Shown here one piece after another: positions 21,991-33,196 of a stretch of 64,000 bases of DNA. The notes below the pieces were generated by a model. That model was not told the DNA's origin and ran no database searches. It worked only from the letters and a program-made list of their open reading frames with translations. Source of the DNA: Pseudo-nitzschia pungens (lineage: Eukaryota > Bacillariophyta > Bacillariophyceae > Bacillariales > Bacillariaceae); contig CM074764.1 in assembly GCA_037355855.1 (NCBI GenBank), forward strand, positions 4,216,001 through 4,280,000, given 5' to 3'. Position numbers and translations under genes: made by a program. How positions within the stretch are numbered: position 1 is the stretch's first letter; the number at the start of each line of letters is the position of its first letter.

Positions 21991-23430
21991 TCAGTTGTGG
22001 GATCCTTTCTTTTTAAAGGTCTTTCTGTACTTTCTTCTGTACTCTTTGAGTTCCTGTTCGGAGATGTCGATCTCGTCATCGGAGACTTCGTGGTCAGCTT
22101 GGGCCGTGGCCAGTACATAAGAGTACTCGTGGTTCGATAGATTCCTTCCCCAGTGGGGTTTGGAGTGTTGCTCAGAGTCTGAGTCTTGTTCTTTTGCCAC
22201 AAAGTGCTCCTTGAGCAGGTTGATGGTTTCCCGGTCGAACTTCCCCTTCTTGTGGGGACCACCGGTTAGTTTCCAGCATTTGCCGGCATGGACCTTGCCA
22301 CAGGTCTTGCATAGCTGTTTGTTGCTGTTGTCCACAGGGCGCTTCTTTTTGCCAGGGGATTTCCCGTGGTGGGTTCCTCCCCCAGATGCGGCCTTGGGAG
22401 TCTTCTTGGTGACACCGGTCTGCTTTTCGAGGTCGGTGATGCGTTGTTGCATTATTGCTTCCTTCCGGATGGTGATTTCCAGGTTTTCGAGCTTGTCGAT
22501 AGTGGTGTTAAAGGAGTGGGTGTAGAGGTCCCAACTAATGTGCTCCAATGTCTCGCGTTGGGAGTGGGTCATGTTGGAATCCAAGATTTCCTTCAGTTCT
22601 CCTTGGGTGAGACTTCTTGGTGTTTCCATCTGGTCACTGCCACATTCCCAGAGGCATTCTGGGAGATAGCTTTGGAGTTCGGCCATTCGATTGGCCCAGG
22701 CTCTGATGCCATGTTTGAGGTCCACGCGCATGCCTCGCATGAATCGGCGGAGGACGATATACGAGCGCTTGCCGTGTTGGTCATTGCCAAAGATTTTGAG
22801 CTTGAGGGCATGCATGCATTCCTCGATGACATCCTTTCTGTACTCCTGGGATTGGTAGTACTGGGTGAGGGCGCTTGCAACCCTTTTCTTTGGGATTGGA
22901 GACTCGAGGTTGTCGGTCTCCGATTCTTTGTCCGATCTCGCCGTGGCTGTGTCGGCTTTGTCGGCGTTTGGAGATTTCTCCTTTGCCGTCTCCTTGGAGG
23001 CTCCCGTGGGAGTTTCGGTGGCGTCTTGCCCCATTGATAGCAGGATGTTTGCTTGGTCCCTTTGCGCGATCTCTTGGATCTTGTTCTGTACGTGTCTGGT
23101 GTGGTGGACCTTGTGGGTTGGTTCGGCCAAGTAGGTCCGAGCGAGCGTTCGCTGGACAAGTGCGAGTGCCTCAGTAGAGAGAATTCTCTGTAGCACCTCC
23201 AATTTCTGGTCTCCGTGGAGTTTGTCATTGCCAGCAATTTTCTGGTCAAAGTCTCTCTTCCAGATAAGGAAGAGTTCTGGTCTTTCAGTACCATTGAGAA
23301 CCTTCAGGTAGTCGCTGAATGCGATTCCACCTTGTTCGCTGTCTACATTCATCTTTACGGTGGTGGCGTCTTCCGGCCAGTCCTCCCGTGTGATGTTGAA
23401 AGGTTTCAGTTTGGTTCCTTTGGTCGCCAT
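21991..23430 (-). CDS. Gypsy copy 1 Gag, 479 aa
   Basis: Starts at ATG 23428-23430 and ends with TGA 21991-21993, in frame with Pol. Near residue ~395 a single zinc-knuckle-like motif CKTCGKVHAGKC has spacing C-x2-C-x3-H-x3-C, one residue shorter at each of the last two gaps than the canonical CCHC. The preceding ~60 residues are basic and Gly-rich. The N-terminal two thirds are helical and capsid-like in composition. Confidence 0.85.
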   Translation of the reverse strand: MATKGTKLKPFNITREDWPEDATTVKMNVDSEQGGIAFSDYLKVLNGTERPELFLIWKRDFDQKIAGNDKLHGDQKLEVLQRILSTEALALVQRTLARTYLAEPTHKVHHTRHVQNKIQEIAQRDQANILLSMGQDATETPTGASKETAKEKSPNADKADTATARSDKESETDNLESPIPKKRVASALTQYYQSQEYRKDVIEECMHALKLKIFGNDQHGKRSYIVLRRFMRGMRVDLKHGIRAWANRMAELQSYLPECLWECGSDQMETPRSLTQGELKEILDSNMTHSQRETLEHISWDLYTHSFNTTIDKLENLEITIRKEAIMQQRITDLEKQTGVTKKTPKAASGGGTHHGKSPGKKKRPVDNSNKQLCKTCGKVHAGKCWKLTGGPHKKGKFDRETINLLKEHFVAKEQDSDSEQHSKPHWGRNLSNHEYSYVLATAQADHEVSDDEIDISEQELKEYRRKYRKTFKKKGSHN

Positions 23431-24181
23431 GGTGTTTTAATTAGTTGTTTATTAAGTTACTTTAGTTACACTATTTTTGTTATTTCATTGTTTGTGGTGA
23501 GACTGAGCAAAAAGTGATTGCTCAGTTCCTCCAGTTTTTCTTGCTGGATTTTCATTGCTCTCGTGATAACTCGTGTTGTAACTGATTTTCCCCCTGGTTT
23601 GTCCAGTGGTGGGAGTTGTTTCTCTCTTTAGTTCCCGGGAATCCTGTGGTTCTCCTGAGTTGTTTCTGTTTTTATACCGTGGGATTTGATTCCCGTGGTT
23701 CTCCGGCGTTGCTTCTCTATTAAGCAATCACCGGGCCGGTCCCACTTCCCGTTTCCCGTGGGATTGGTGGTGTTTAGGTATTCATTATATACCTTTCCGG
23801 ATATCCGTATACTTCGGTTTTGGTTGGCATCCCCTATTCGGTCTGTCCATCCACTCAGTGTTGGTCCAATTAGTCCACTCACTGGATTATGTGTCACTTT
23901 TTCGACACTTATTTCATTATTTCTTTGTTCGATTAATTCTGCTGTCGACCATGGTCCTGTTTAGGTACTTAGGTGTCTCTGTTGCTGCTGTTGCTCCCTC
24001 CTTTGGGCGCCAACAGTTGCTGGGGTCGGTCTTCCTTGTGCTGCAGACACTGGATATCCTTCTCCCTGTTTTTGCCTCTCTGTGCCTCCATTTTCTGGCA
24101 GTCTTTCGATATCGTCGGCGCCTTGGCCGATCGACCTCTTTCTGCTCATGGTCATCAGCACTCAGCTTGATTTTAAAATCA
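23431..24181 (-). other. 5' leader of gypsy copy 1
   Basis: A 751-bp untranslated leader lies between the 5' LTR and Gag. Directly at the LTR edge is a perfect palindrome, TGATTTTAAAATCA on the minus strand. A classic tRNA-Lys-like word, TTGGCGCCCAAAG, occurs at 24013-24001 but is ~168 bp inside the LTR boundary, so it is not in the normal primer position. Both features are conserved in copy 2. Confidence 0.6.
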
Positions 24182-24366
24182 TGCCATACCCCGGGTCTAC
24201 TAGTGATTAGAATAGTAGTGATATGCAAATTGTGAGCTCTATCAATTAGTCTATTGCTATTGCTTTCGATTGGCATTTGGAATCGGCGATTCCAACGCCT
24301 CGCTAATTTATCGTCAACCTTAATCCAGTCCCGAGTAGACTCGTGACTGTATTCCGGTGCACGGCA
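24182..24366 (-). repeat. 5' LTR of gypsy copy 1 (185 bp)
   Basis: Direct repeat with 18512-18696; promoter-bearing LTR for the minus-strand element. Confidence 0.93.
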
Positions 24367-24427
24367 CACCTGTTACTTCTCTGCATAACATTGGCATCGC
24401 ACTCTGCTGTACATTCCTTGAACGTCC

Positions 24428-26413
24428 TTATACTGAGGGCTCCTTGGTAGAACTGAACATGCTCTCAGCAATGATATTTGCAGTGTACTGCTCCACCGTA
24501 CCATCAGGGAGCTGCAAATCATACATTCGGGTATCAAGGATGGGGTTATCATTCCGCTTCCCAATCGGATTGCCATGAAGATCAGCAGGGCAATTCTTCA
24601 CAACACACCGCAGTCGTTTGTCGCCCTTCCGGATCATAGCATTGTTATCAATATACTCATCATAGTCATCCCCATCAGGTATGAGGTCTTCAATCTCAGG
24701 AATGGAGGCTTCCGGCTCGGCGAGCTCCCATCATTCTTGGTGTCCTTCAAATAACTCCGCAGGGGGATCAGGGTAGGTGGTTTGGAACTTCACGTCAGTG
24801 TCCTCAACCTTGTCCCCGATCTTGGATTCCACTGCTTGGTCAAATGAGTCCATTGCTCTCTTGACATCGTGAGCTCTCTATTCTGCTTCCTCAGTGATGG
24901 CTCTAACAGTGTTAGTGCTTACTGGTAGCGCAGATTCAGCAATGATCCAGTGGCGATCACAGCGTCCGAGCTTCCCTGTACTGTCGGAGGGATCAGTCCA
25001 ATAGACAAAATCATACCACTCGTGTGCTTTACTTTGCCTGATAGCTGCAACAAGCTCACCACAGAATGCCCATAGTCGCTTGGGGGATCTCTTTCTGGCA
25101 GTCTTCTTCCGAATGCTTCTTCCAAATGCTTCTGCTGAGATGCCCTATGCTGAGCTCTGCTCTGTTCTGGAAAGGACAGTGCGGCTGGATGAACGTCTGG
25201 TGGATATTGTTCTTTCTCGTGGTTAAAGATCTTCAGACCATCAGCCACTTGCCTGCCGCCGACCTCTTATTCCTAAAAACTCTGTGTCCGGAGTCTTCTA
25301 ACCAAAAGGATGCTGGGGGTTCCTGAATCCTTTCTGCGTGGTTACTCTGAGAGTTGCTCTTGCCTTCTCCGCTGATATGTCCCACATCTTCGAGAGCCAG
25401 TCCGAATCAATCTTGCAGTATCCCTGCAACGGGGATCCAGTTCAAAGCGCTCGCGTCCATCAGTGTAGGCGCGCTCGTACAGAGGGGTATGCAGGGCGTT
25501 GATTGTAAGACTTGGTACTGAATCCACGTCTACATCGTCTACATCGTCCCCGCAAGTCTTCAAGGAATCGCCCGAAAAGGGAGAAGATTAGCCGCGCATT
25601 TAAACGGTAGTCGGATGCGATCGCACATGGGGTCAGATCACGGCGGGTACAGAGTTGCTGGAGGCTCCGCAGCTTGTACTTCTCGTAGGAATCATGCGGC
25701 GGTAGAATCAGCTCGTCGCTCCAAAGAGGCTCGTCGTACAAATGGGGACTGAAATTGGACCGTGTTTCGACGGGTTCCAACTTAGGCTTGTTGGACTGCT
25801 TGGACTGCTTCGTGGTCATCTCAACGACATGATCGCATGTGGCCATCTCATGCTTGGTCGTATTGTCAGGGGATGCATCAGCACGATCGGGGTGGCAGTC
25901 CCGTTTCCGATTCGTGCAAATCAAGCTGTGATTAACTTTGGTCCGTTGTTGCTGCTGTTACTGTACGGCAGAAACAAACTTGGTCGAGTCGGGGAAATAT
26001 TTGTGATTGGTCAATCGCTGATTCAGCTTGCTGAAATTTCGGGCTTGCTGGATGCCAGGGGGCATCCCTTGTAGGAATTACATGGTAACAGGTATCCATC
26101 TCGTGCTTCGTGGGGCACCTGGAGGGAAGTAGAAGACAACACCATTAAGCAACAGCTTAATATCCAGTGTTCGGGGTTCCTCCCACTTCATCTCCATCCG
26201 ATGATTTGGAATCATACTGTCTTGGCGCTCGTCCACACAATTTTGACCACAATCCCTAATTTGGTTGGGGCATATCAGGCTGTGCTGTAGCCTGTCCCCG
26301 AAATAGAAAGCCTCATGGAAATAAATCAACCAAACCTTGCCCAATGTGTAAGCAGTGACGCATGTCGGATGAACATCCACATGGGAGGTAGCTTGGTCTT
26401 CCAATAAGATCAT
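24428..26413 (-). pseudogene. Decayed copia pol region (protease to integrase-RT linker)
   Basis: Open fragments on the minus strand resemble consecutive copia segments. At 26413-26078, FHEAFYFGDRLQHSL followed by NPNQIR matches the protease region of copia elements of this type. At 24637-24428, GNPIGKRNDNPILDTRMYD and DGTVEQYTANIIAESM match the segment just before reverse transcriptase. In between (25924-25460) a 154-codon Lys/Arg-rich ORF is not assignable. Frames are broken repeatedly. It belongs to the host copia-type element and is cut off on both sides by the two gypsy insertions. Confidence 0.65.
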
Positions 26414-26616
26414 GTTGCAATATCGGCATGGCTATCGAACTCACAGTTGCTCTCGTTTGGCCTTGCTGATCTTGCTGCTGGTACATTGATTTAATACATC
26501 AATGCTGAGGCAGATCGTTTGATACATCAATGCTGAGGCAGATCGACGGCGCTACACTCGTAACAGAGCCCGTCGCAGCAGGTCTATCAACGAGCGTCGT
26601 TGCTATCGCACATAGC

Positions 26617-26805
26617 TGCCATACCCCGGGTCTACTAGTGATTAAAATAGTAGTGATATGCAAATTGTGAGCTCTATTGATTAGTCTATTTGCTACAGTT
26701 CTAAGAGCCCTCCGAATCAGTGATTCTGTCGACTCGCCGATTGTTTTTATCCTTATCCTTAATCCAGTCCCGTGTGCGCTCGTGACTGTATTTTGGCGCA
26801 CGGCA
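26617..26805 (-). repeat. 3' LTR of gypsy copy 2 (189 bp)
   Basis: Direct repeat with 32266-32454; TG...CA ends; first ~75 bases nearly identical to the LTR of copy 1. Confidence 0.92.
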
Positions 26806-26823
26806 TACTCCTCCATGGTACTG

Positions 26824-29800
26824 TTACGATTTAATGGGACCCCTGCAATAATAAGGGTGCACTCTCCTAATGTTAACCCGGTCGGTTACAAAGGGAGCAG
26901 TTTCAATAGTTACAGTTCCATTGTCATGGGCCTTGACCACCTTGTAAGGTCCTTGTCGTGGGAAGGATAGTTTCGGAACAATGCCCTTCCTTTCCAGAGT
27001 GACATAGTCTCCTTCTTTGTAGACATGGGGAATTCTCTTCTGATTCTCCCGGATATTGCTCTTGTGGATACTCTTCTGTTTTCTTGCTTGGATTGCTTCC
27101 CAATCCACTGGGAAATTCACAGGCATGAACATGTCCCTTCCAAACACCAGTTGCACTGGGGAATATCCCAGAGTGGTGTGGATGGCGCTGCGAATCGCGT
27201 ATGCTGCCTTAGTAGTGAATTCCTCAAAAGGGTCCGTCTCGTGGAGGTCCCTTTGCTCCAAGTTGAAGGACAATAAACAATCCTTCAGGACCTGATGGAT
27301 CCTTTCCAGTGCTGAGTTGGATTGTGGGTTCCAAGCGCCACTGGGTTTTCTTTTCATCCCCATGTTGTCACAGAGCTCTTGGAACTCTGCTTTGAACTCA
27401 CTCCCGCCATCAAAGCCAATTTCCTTTGGGCGTGGATACCTTGCTAGCCAGGTACTGTCTAGCAAACGTTGAGTTTCTGCTGCGTTTGGGGAGTCCTTTA
27501 GGTGAGCCAGCTCAAACCATCCGGTTACTGGATCCACCATGGTGAGAACATGGATGTGGTAGTCTTTACCATTTTTATTGTGAACGGTTGCAGGTCCCCA
27601 GAGGTCCACATTGACCCTCTGCCATTTGGTGACCTCAGCTGCTTTCTCCGGTAGTAGTCCATACTTCTTCCGGCCACTCTTTTTGAACATCTGACACGTG
27701 TGGCAGTGTTTGCAGAGGTCCTGGACGTCCTTCCGTAGGCCTCTCCAAGTGAACACTGAGCGTATGCTCTGTTCCATTCTCTTTTCTCCGGGGTGGACCA
27801 GCATGCTGTGGTACCACTCCATAACTCTTTCCTTGAGTTTGTCCGGGATCAGGATCTTTCCTTCTTTGTGGATTAGACTGTAACCTTCCACCATTTTGGT
27901 GGTCAGTCGGTTGTCTTTTTCCAAGGCGCTCATGATTCCTGTGTCCTTTTGTTGGTAGAACTGAATCATGTCCGGGGCAAGTGGGAATGCACTATTTCCC
28001 TGGAATTCTTCCGGAGCTTCTTCTCCAAGTGGGAATAGAAGTTGCCGGAGGTGCTCTTCCTCATCCGCGTAAGTGAGGGGCTTATTTGGTGGTAACCATT
28101 CCACTGTGTCCGCTGGGTCATCAGTGATATCCAACCGTGATAGTGCGTCCGCAGCGTCGTTGTCTTTGCTGGCGACGTGCTTGACTACTGGGTGGAACTC
28201 CTCCATAAGGAGTCTCCATCATACCATTCTCTGCGTTGGCATCTGTTGATACAGTAGGTTCAGGTGGTCTGTGTGAATAATCACATCTTGTCCTCGTAGG
28301 ATTCCTTCAAACGCTTTGAGCCCTTCCACTATGCCCAGGAGTTCCTTTTCTCCTACAGTGTAATTGAGCTGCGCTGAGTTTAATTTCCTTGTGTAGAACC
28401 CAAGGGGCTTGCCATCTTGGCATACTGTTGCTCCTAGTTGCCTGTCACTGGCATCTGAGTAGAGATGAAATGGTTTCGTAAAATCCGGGAATGCAAGCTT
28501 GGCTTCATCCGCGAGCATTCGTTTCGCCTCCATGAAAGCTTTCTGCTCTGTAGGTCCCCAGTACCAATTCATTTTTCCCTTTTTCCCTGCTAGTTTATTG
28601 AGGGGGGCCAGGATGTGGGAGCGCCGCTTCCACATGTCCCGGTAGAAATTTACCATTCCAAGGAACATCTTGAGTTGCTTGGTGTTCTTGGGGGCTTCTA
28701 GTCGCTTCATCACCTCCAGCTTCTTTGGCTGGGGCTGAATGCCTTCTGTTGTTAGTAGAAAACCCAGATATTCCACTTCTTTTTGCATGAAAAAGGATTT
28801 TCTGAGGTTGGCTCGGAAGCCGGCATCGTCCAGTCGCTGTAGGACTGTATCGATTTTGTTGAGGTGATCCTGTTCGGATTCCCCTTCCCGCTGGATGATC
28901 AGAATATCATCAATATAGACCAGGACATAGTCCAGGTCCCCTAGTAGGTTCATCATTACTGATTGGAAGATATCCGGAGCACAAGCAATCCCCATAGCCA
29001 GTCTCTTATAGGCATACTTTCCCCACGGCAAAATGGTGGAGCAGATTTTCTGGCTCTCTTTGCAGATGGGGATGGTATAATATCCTTGGGACAAGTCCAG
29101 CGCCGTAGCTGATTGGAACTTTTGTAGCCGCTGGATTGTTTCCCCTATTCGTGGTAGCGGGAATGGTTTCCTCTGGATGGCGGCGTTCATTTTCCGGAAG
29201 TCGGTGAGGACTCGGATATCGCCTGTCTTCTTTGGTTGACAAAAGGTAGGGGATGCCCACGGTGAGTCATCATCGTGGGGGAGTTTCTCCAGGACTCCAA
29301 TATCACAGAGCCTGGTGATCTCCTTTCGGAGTGCTTGTTCAAAGGCATGGGGCACAGAGTAGTACCTCTGCCGGACCGGTTTGACCCCTGGTTGGAGCTC
29401 AATGGACACCGGTTCTATATTTTTGAGTAGACCCAACCCTCCTCCAAATAGTGTTGGGAATTTCTTCAGTGTTTTCTTCAAGGCTTCCTTGGACGCGTCC
29501 GTAATCTCCAGGGCATTGACCATGGCGTCTATATCGACTTTGGAGTAGTCTGCGTCCAAGATTTTGGCTTGCCTCTCTTCCTCCTGTTGGAGGATCGGGC
29601 TCTGTGTGTTGGCAAAGAATACTGCCTCACATTTGTCCGGGTCAGTAAGTTCCCCCATTCCCTTCATGGGGATGGAGTCACCCTGCCATTCGATGGTTCG
29701 GGAGCTGCATTTTATATCCAGTCCCAATTGTGCCATCATGTCGGATCCTATGATCATGTCGTAGGGCACCTCCTCATAGTGATGGTATTCATCCACTTGG

Positions 29801-30090
29801 AAGGTCCATTTGATGGTTTTGGAGTTTGAAAACTCTATCAACCTCAGTCCCACTGAAGCCGCAGACTTGGTCCGGAACTTGCCCCCATAGGTATTATAGG
29901 TGACGGATCTGTGGTCTCGGTTCGTTAGTTGACTTCGGTCGACAAAGTGCCTTAGTATGATGGATTTGGAGCAACCGGAGTCAAGTAGGCCCCGGAGCAT
30001 CCTCCCCCTTCCCTTGTGGTCCAATACCTCCACACAGACGTCTGCATATCTGTTGATGATGCGGGGTCCAGTGTGGATGGTATCGGCCAT
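26824..30090 (-). pseudogene. Gypsy copy 2 Pol, interrupted by one in-frame stop
   Basis: Pol begins at ATG 30088-30090, immediately after the Gag TGA. Protease, RT (YVLVYIDDILI) and RNase H are intact down to a TGA at 28219-28221, where copy 1 has CGA in the same context; this looks like a single C-to-T change. The frame then continues unbroken to 26824 with a complete integrase (CKHCHTC, VDLWGP, GFDGGSEF, LERIHQ). Integrase could be made only by readthrough of this second stop, so the copy is probably inactive on its own. Confidence 0.9.
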
Positions 30091-31521
30091 TCAGTTATGG
30101 GATCCTTTCTTTTTAAAGGTCTTTCTGTACTTTCTTCTGTACTCTTTGAGTTCCCGTTCGGAGATGTCGATCTCGTCATCAGAGACGTCGTGGTCAGCTT
30201 GGGCCGTGGCCAGTATATAAGAGTACTCGTGGTGTGATAGGTTCCTTCCCCAGTGGGGTTTGGAGTGTTGCTCAGTGTCTGAGTCTTGTTCTTTTGCCAC
30301 AAAGTGCTCCTTGAGCAGGTTGATGGTTTCCCGGTCAAACTTCCCCTTCTTGTGGGGACCACCGGTTAGTTTCCAGCATTTGCCGGCATGGACCTTGCCA
30401 CAGGTCTTGCATAGCTGTTTGTTGCTGTTGTCCACAGGTCGCTTCTTTTTGCCAGGGGACTTCCCGTGGTGTCCTCCCCCAGATGCGGCCTTGGGGGTCT
30501 TCTTGGTGACGCCGGTCTGCTTTTCGAGGTCGGTGATGCGTTGTTGCATTATTGCTTCCTTCCGGATGGTGATTTCCAGATTTTCGAGCTTGTCGATGGT
30601 GGTGTTAAAGGATTGGGTGTAGAGGTCCCATCCAATGTGTTCCAGCTTCTCGCGTTGGGAGTGGGTCATGTTGGAATCCAAGATTTCCTTCAATTCTCCT
30701 TGGGTGAAACTTCTTGGTGTTTCCATTTGGTCACTGCCACATTCCCAGAGGCATTCTGGGAGATAGCTTTGGAGTTCGGCCATTCGATTGGCCCAGGCTC
30801 TGATGCCATGTTTGAGGTCCACGCGCATGCCTCGCATGAAACGTCGGAGGACGATGTACGAGCGCTTGCCGTTTTGGTCATTGCCAAAGATTTTGAGCTT
30901 GAGGACATGCATGCATTCCTCCATGATATCCTTCCTGTACTCCTGGGATTGGTAGTACTGGGTGAGGGCGCTCGCGACCCTTTTCTTTGGGATTGGAGAC
31001 TCGAGTTTGTCGGTCTCCGGTTCCTTGTCCGATCTCGCCGTGGCTGTGTCGGTTTTGTCGGCGTTTGGAGATTTCTCCTTTGCCTTCTCCTTGGAGGCTC
31101 CCGTGGGAGTTGCGTCTTGTCCCATCGATAATAGTATGTTTGCTTGATCTCGCTTTTCGATTTCCTGGATCTTTTTCTGCACCCGTTTGGTGCTGTGGAT
31201 CTTGTGGGTCGGTTCGGCCAAATAGGACCGAGTGAGTGTCCTCTGGACAAGTGCTAGGGCCTCTCCAGAGAGGATTCTCTGTAGGACGTCCAGCTTCTGG
31301 TCTCCGTGGAGTTTGTCATTGCCAGCGATTTTCTGGTCAAAGTCTCTCTTCCAGATAAGGAAGAGTTCTGGTCTTTCGGTACCATTGAGAACCTTCAGGT
31401 AGTCGCTGAATGCGATTCCGCCTTGTTCGCTGTCTACATTCATCTTTACGGCGGTGGCGTCTTCCGGCCAGTCCTCCCGTGTGATGTTGAAAGGTTTCAG
31501 TTTGGTTCCTTTGGTCGCCAT
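30091..31521 (-). CDS. Gypsy copy 2 Gag, 476 aa
   Basis: Intact from ATG 31519-31521 to TGA 30091-30093, collinear with the copy 1 Gag and carrying the same shortened zinc motif CKTCGKVHAGKC. It is three residues shorter because of small in-frame indels. The stop is followed directly by the in-frame Pol ATG. Confidence 0.87.
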   Translation of the reverse strand: MATKGTKLKPFNITREDWPEDATAVKMNVDSEQGGIAFSDYLKVLNGTERPELFLIWKRDFDQKIAGNDKLHGDQKLDVLQRILSGEALALVQRTLTRSYLAEPTHKIHSTKRVQKKIQEIEKRDQANILLSMGQDATPTGASKEKAKEKSPNADKTDTATARSDKEPETDKLESPIPKKRVASALTQYYQSQEYRKDIMEECMHVLKLKIFGNDQNGKRSYIVLRRFMRGMRVDLKHGIRAWANRMAELQSYLPECLWECGSDQMETPRSFTQGELKEILDSNMTHSQREKLEHIGWDLYTQSFNTTIDKLENLEITIRKEAIMQQRITDLEKQTGVTKKTPKAASGGGHHGKSPGKKKRPVDNSNKQLCKTCGKVHAGKCWKLTGGPHKKGKFDRETINLLKEHFVAKEQDSDTEQHSKPHWGRNLSHHEYSYILATAQADHDVSDDEIDISERELKEYRRKYRKTFKKKGSHN

Positions 31522-32265
31522 GGTGGGTTAATCAGTTGTTTAATAAGTTATTTTAGTTATACTATTTCTGTTATCTTGTTACTTTGCGCTGAACTGGGCA
31601 AGAATGATTGCTCCAGTTCTTCCAGTTTTCATTTCTAGATTAAGTTGCTCTCGCGATAACTCGTGTTGTAACTGATTTTCCCCCTGGTCTGTTCAGTGGT
31701 GGGAGTTGTTTCTCTCTTTAGCTCACGGGAATCCTGTGGTTCCCCGGAGTTGTTTCTGTTTTTATTTCGTGGGATTCGATTCCCGTGGTTCTCCGGCGTT
31801 GCTTCTTTCTTAAGCTGTCACCGGGCCGGTCCCACTTCCCGTATCCCGTGGGATTAGTGGTGTTTGGGTATTTGGTTATATACCTTTCCGGATATCCGTA
31901 TGTTTCGGTTTTGGTTGGCATCCGTCTGCGGTCTGTTCATCCACTCAGTGTTGGTCCAATTAGTCCACTCACTGATTTATGTGTCACTTTTTCGGCACAT
32001 GTTTTCGTGTTTTTCGATTATTTCCTGTTGTCGACCATGGTCCTGTTTAGGTACTTAGGTGTCTCTGTTGCTGCTGTTGCTCCCTTCTTTGGGCGCCAAC
32101 AGTTGCTGGGGTCGGTCTTCCTTGTGCTGCAGACACTGGATATCCTTCTCCCTGTTTTTGCTTCTCTGCGCCTCCATTTTTGGCAGTCTTTCGGATCCGT
32201 TGGTCCCTGGTCCGATCGGTCCTTTCTGCTCATGGTCATCAGCGCTCAGCTTGATTTTAAAATCA
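31522..32265 (-). other. 5' leader of gypsy copy 2
   Basis: 744-bp leader, collinear with that of copy 1, including the palindrome at the LTR edge and the displaced TTGGCGCCCAAAG word near 32099-32087. Confidence 0.6.
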
Positions 32266-32454
32266 TGCCATACCCCGGGTCTACTAGTGATTAAAATAGT
32301 AGTGATATGCAAATTGTGAGCTCTATTGATTAGTCTATTTGCTACAGTTCTAAGAGCCCTCCGAATCAGCGATTCTGTCGACTCGCCGATTGTTTTTATC
32401 CTTATCCTTGATCCAGTCCCGTGTGCGCTCGTGACTGTATTTTGGCGCACGGCA
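32266..32454 (-). repeat. 5' LTR of gypsy copy 2 (189 bp)
   Basis: Direct repeat with 26617-26805, two differences by eye. Confidence 0.92.
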
Positions 32455-32852
32455 ATAGCATGCTGCTCGTGTTTTACACAGGTCCGCTGTGTACTAGGCG
32501 CACATGCCTTTGGTCATATCTTGTAAGTCACAAGCGCCGTGACGTCACATTGCTCCTGACGTTAGATCGTCTTCACTTTAACGCCCTGTCTCTAACAATG
32601 CGCTGCGGGTTCAAGCTGCGCTTGTCCTTCTGCTCCAAAACCATGCTTCCAGGCTGCTGTAGGCTTCTCGCCTGTCAGGGCATCGATGTTGTTCTCTTGT
32701 TGCTGCTACTGCTCTTTCGTCGCAAAGACATACATAAACATCGTTGTCCCCGCTGTTCTTCAGGGAGAGAGGATCAATCGGTCAACGCTGCGTCTAGCAT
32801 CCGCTGCGAATCCTCATTGCGATCGGTTCGTTGCTATGGATTTGGCTATCAA

Positions 32853-32970
32853 TCCGTTGCTATCGATCTGTTGCTATCGATCCGTTGCTATCGATCCGTT
32901 GCTATCGATCCGTTGCTATCGATCCGTTGCTATCGATCCGTTGCTATCGATCCGTTGCTATCGATCCGTT
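32853..32970. repeat. 14-bp tandem repeat (about 8 copies)
   Basis: The unit CCGTTGCTATCGAT repeats head to tail almost without change, inside the otherwise non-coding 32460-33196 segment of the host element. Long apparent ORFs across it are products of the repeat. Confidence 0.9.
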
Positions 32971-33196
32971 ACAGCACATCGTTTGCGCTCGTAAGGCAAT
33001 CTTCTTTCTCGTAGACCAGTCTTCGGGCACTACCGATGACACCTTTTCTTCCGTCACGAGAAACGATGGGCTTCTTGTTGAGGATACTGGTGGTTTCAGG
33101 GATACTTTTTTGCAAATACTTGCAAACATACAGGCCCTACTTGCCAACATACAGGCCTTTCGGCCGTCAAACGTCATAGACACTCAGATTCGCTGT

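Larger units (their letters stand above)
18512..24366 (-). mobile_element. Full-length Ty3/gypsy element, copy 1 (5.86 kb)
   Basis: LTRs of 185 bp (18512-18696 and 24182-24366) begin TGCCATACCCC and end CACGGCA; they differ at one base (18642 versus 24312). The flanks carry a perfect 5-bp target duplication, CACCT (18507-18511 and 24367-24371). Next to the 3' LTR the minus strand has a purine tract ATGGAGGAGCA. The minus strand encodes Gag and then Pol in the same frame, separated by one TGA. Almost identical LTRs mean very recent insertion. Confidence 0.95.
26617..32454 (-). mobile_element. Full-length Ty3/gypsy element, copy 2 (5.84 kb), one nonsense mutation
   Basis: LTRs of 189 bp (26617-26805 and 32266-32454) differ at two bases. 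A perfect 5-bp target duplication ATAGC lies at 26612-26616 and 32455-32459. The internal part is strongly similar to copy 1, but the LTRs are a different subfamily in their middle section (TCTAAGAGCCCTCCG here versus TTTCGATTGGCATTTGG in copy 1). Confidence 0.95.

Noticed and set aside
25742..26074. 110-codon plus-strand ORF
   Set aside because: It is antisense to the decayed copia pol region, with no recognisable motif.
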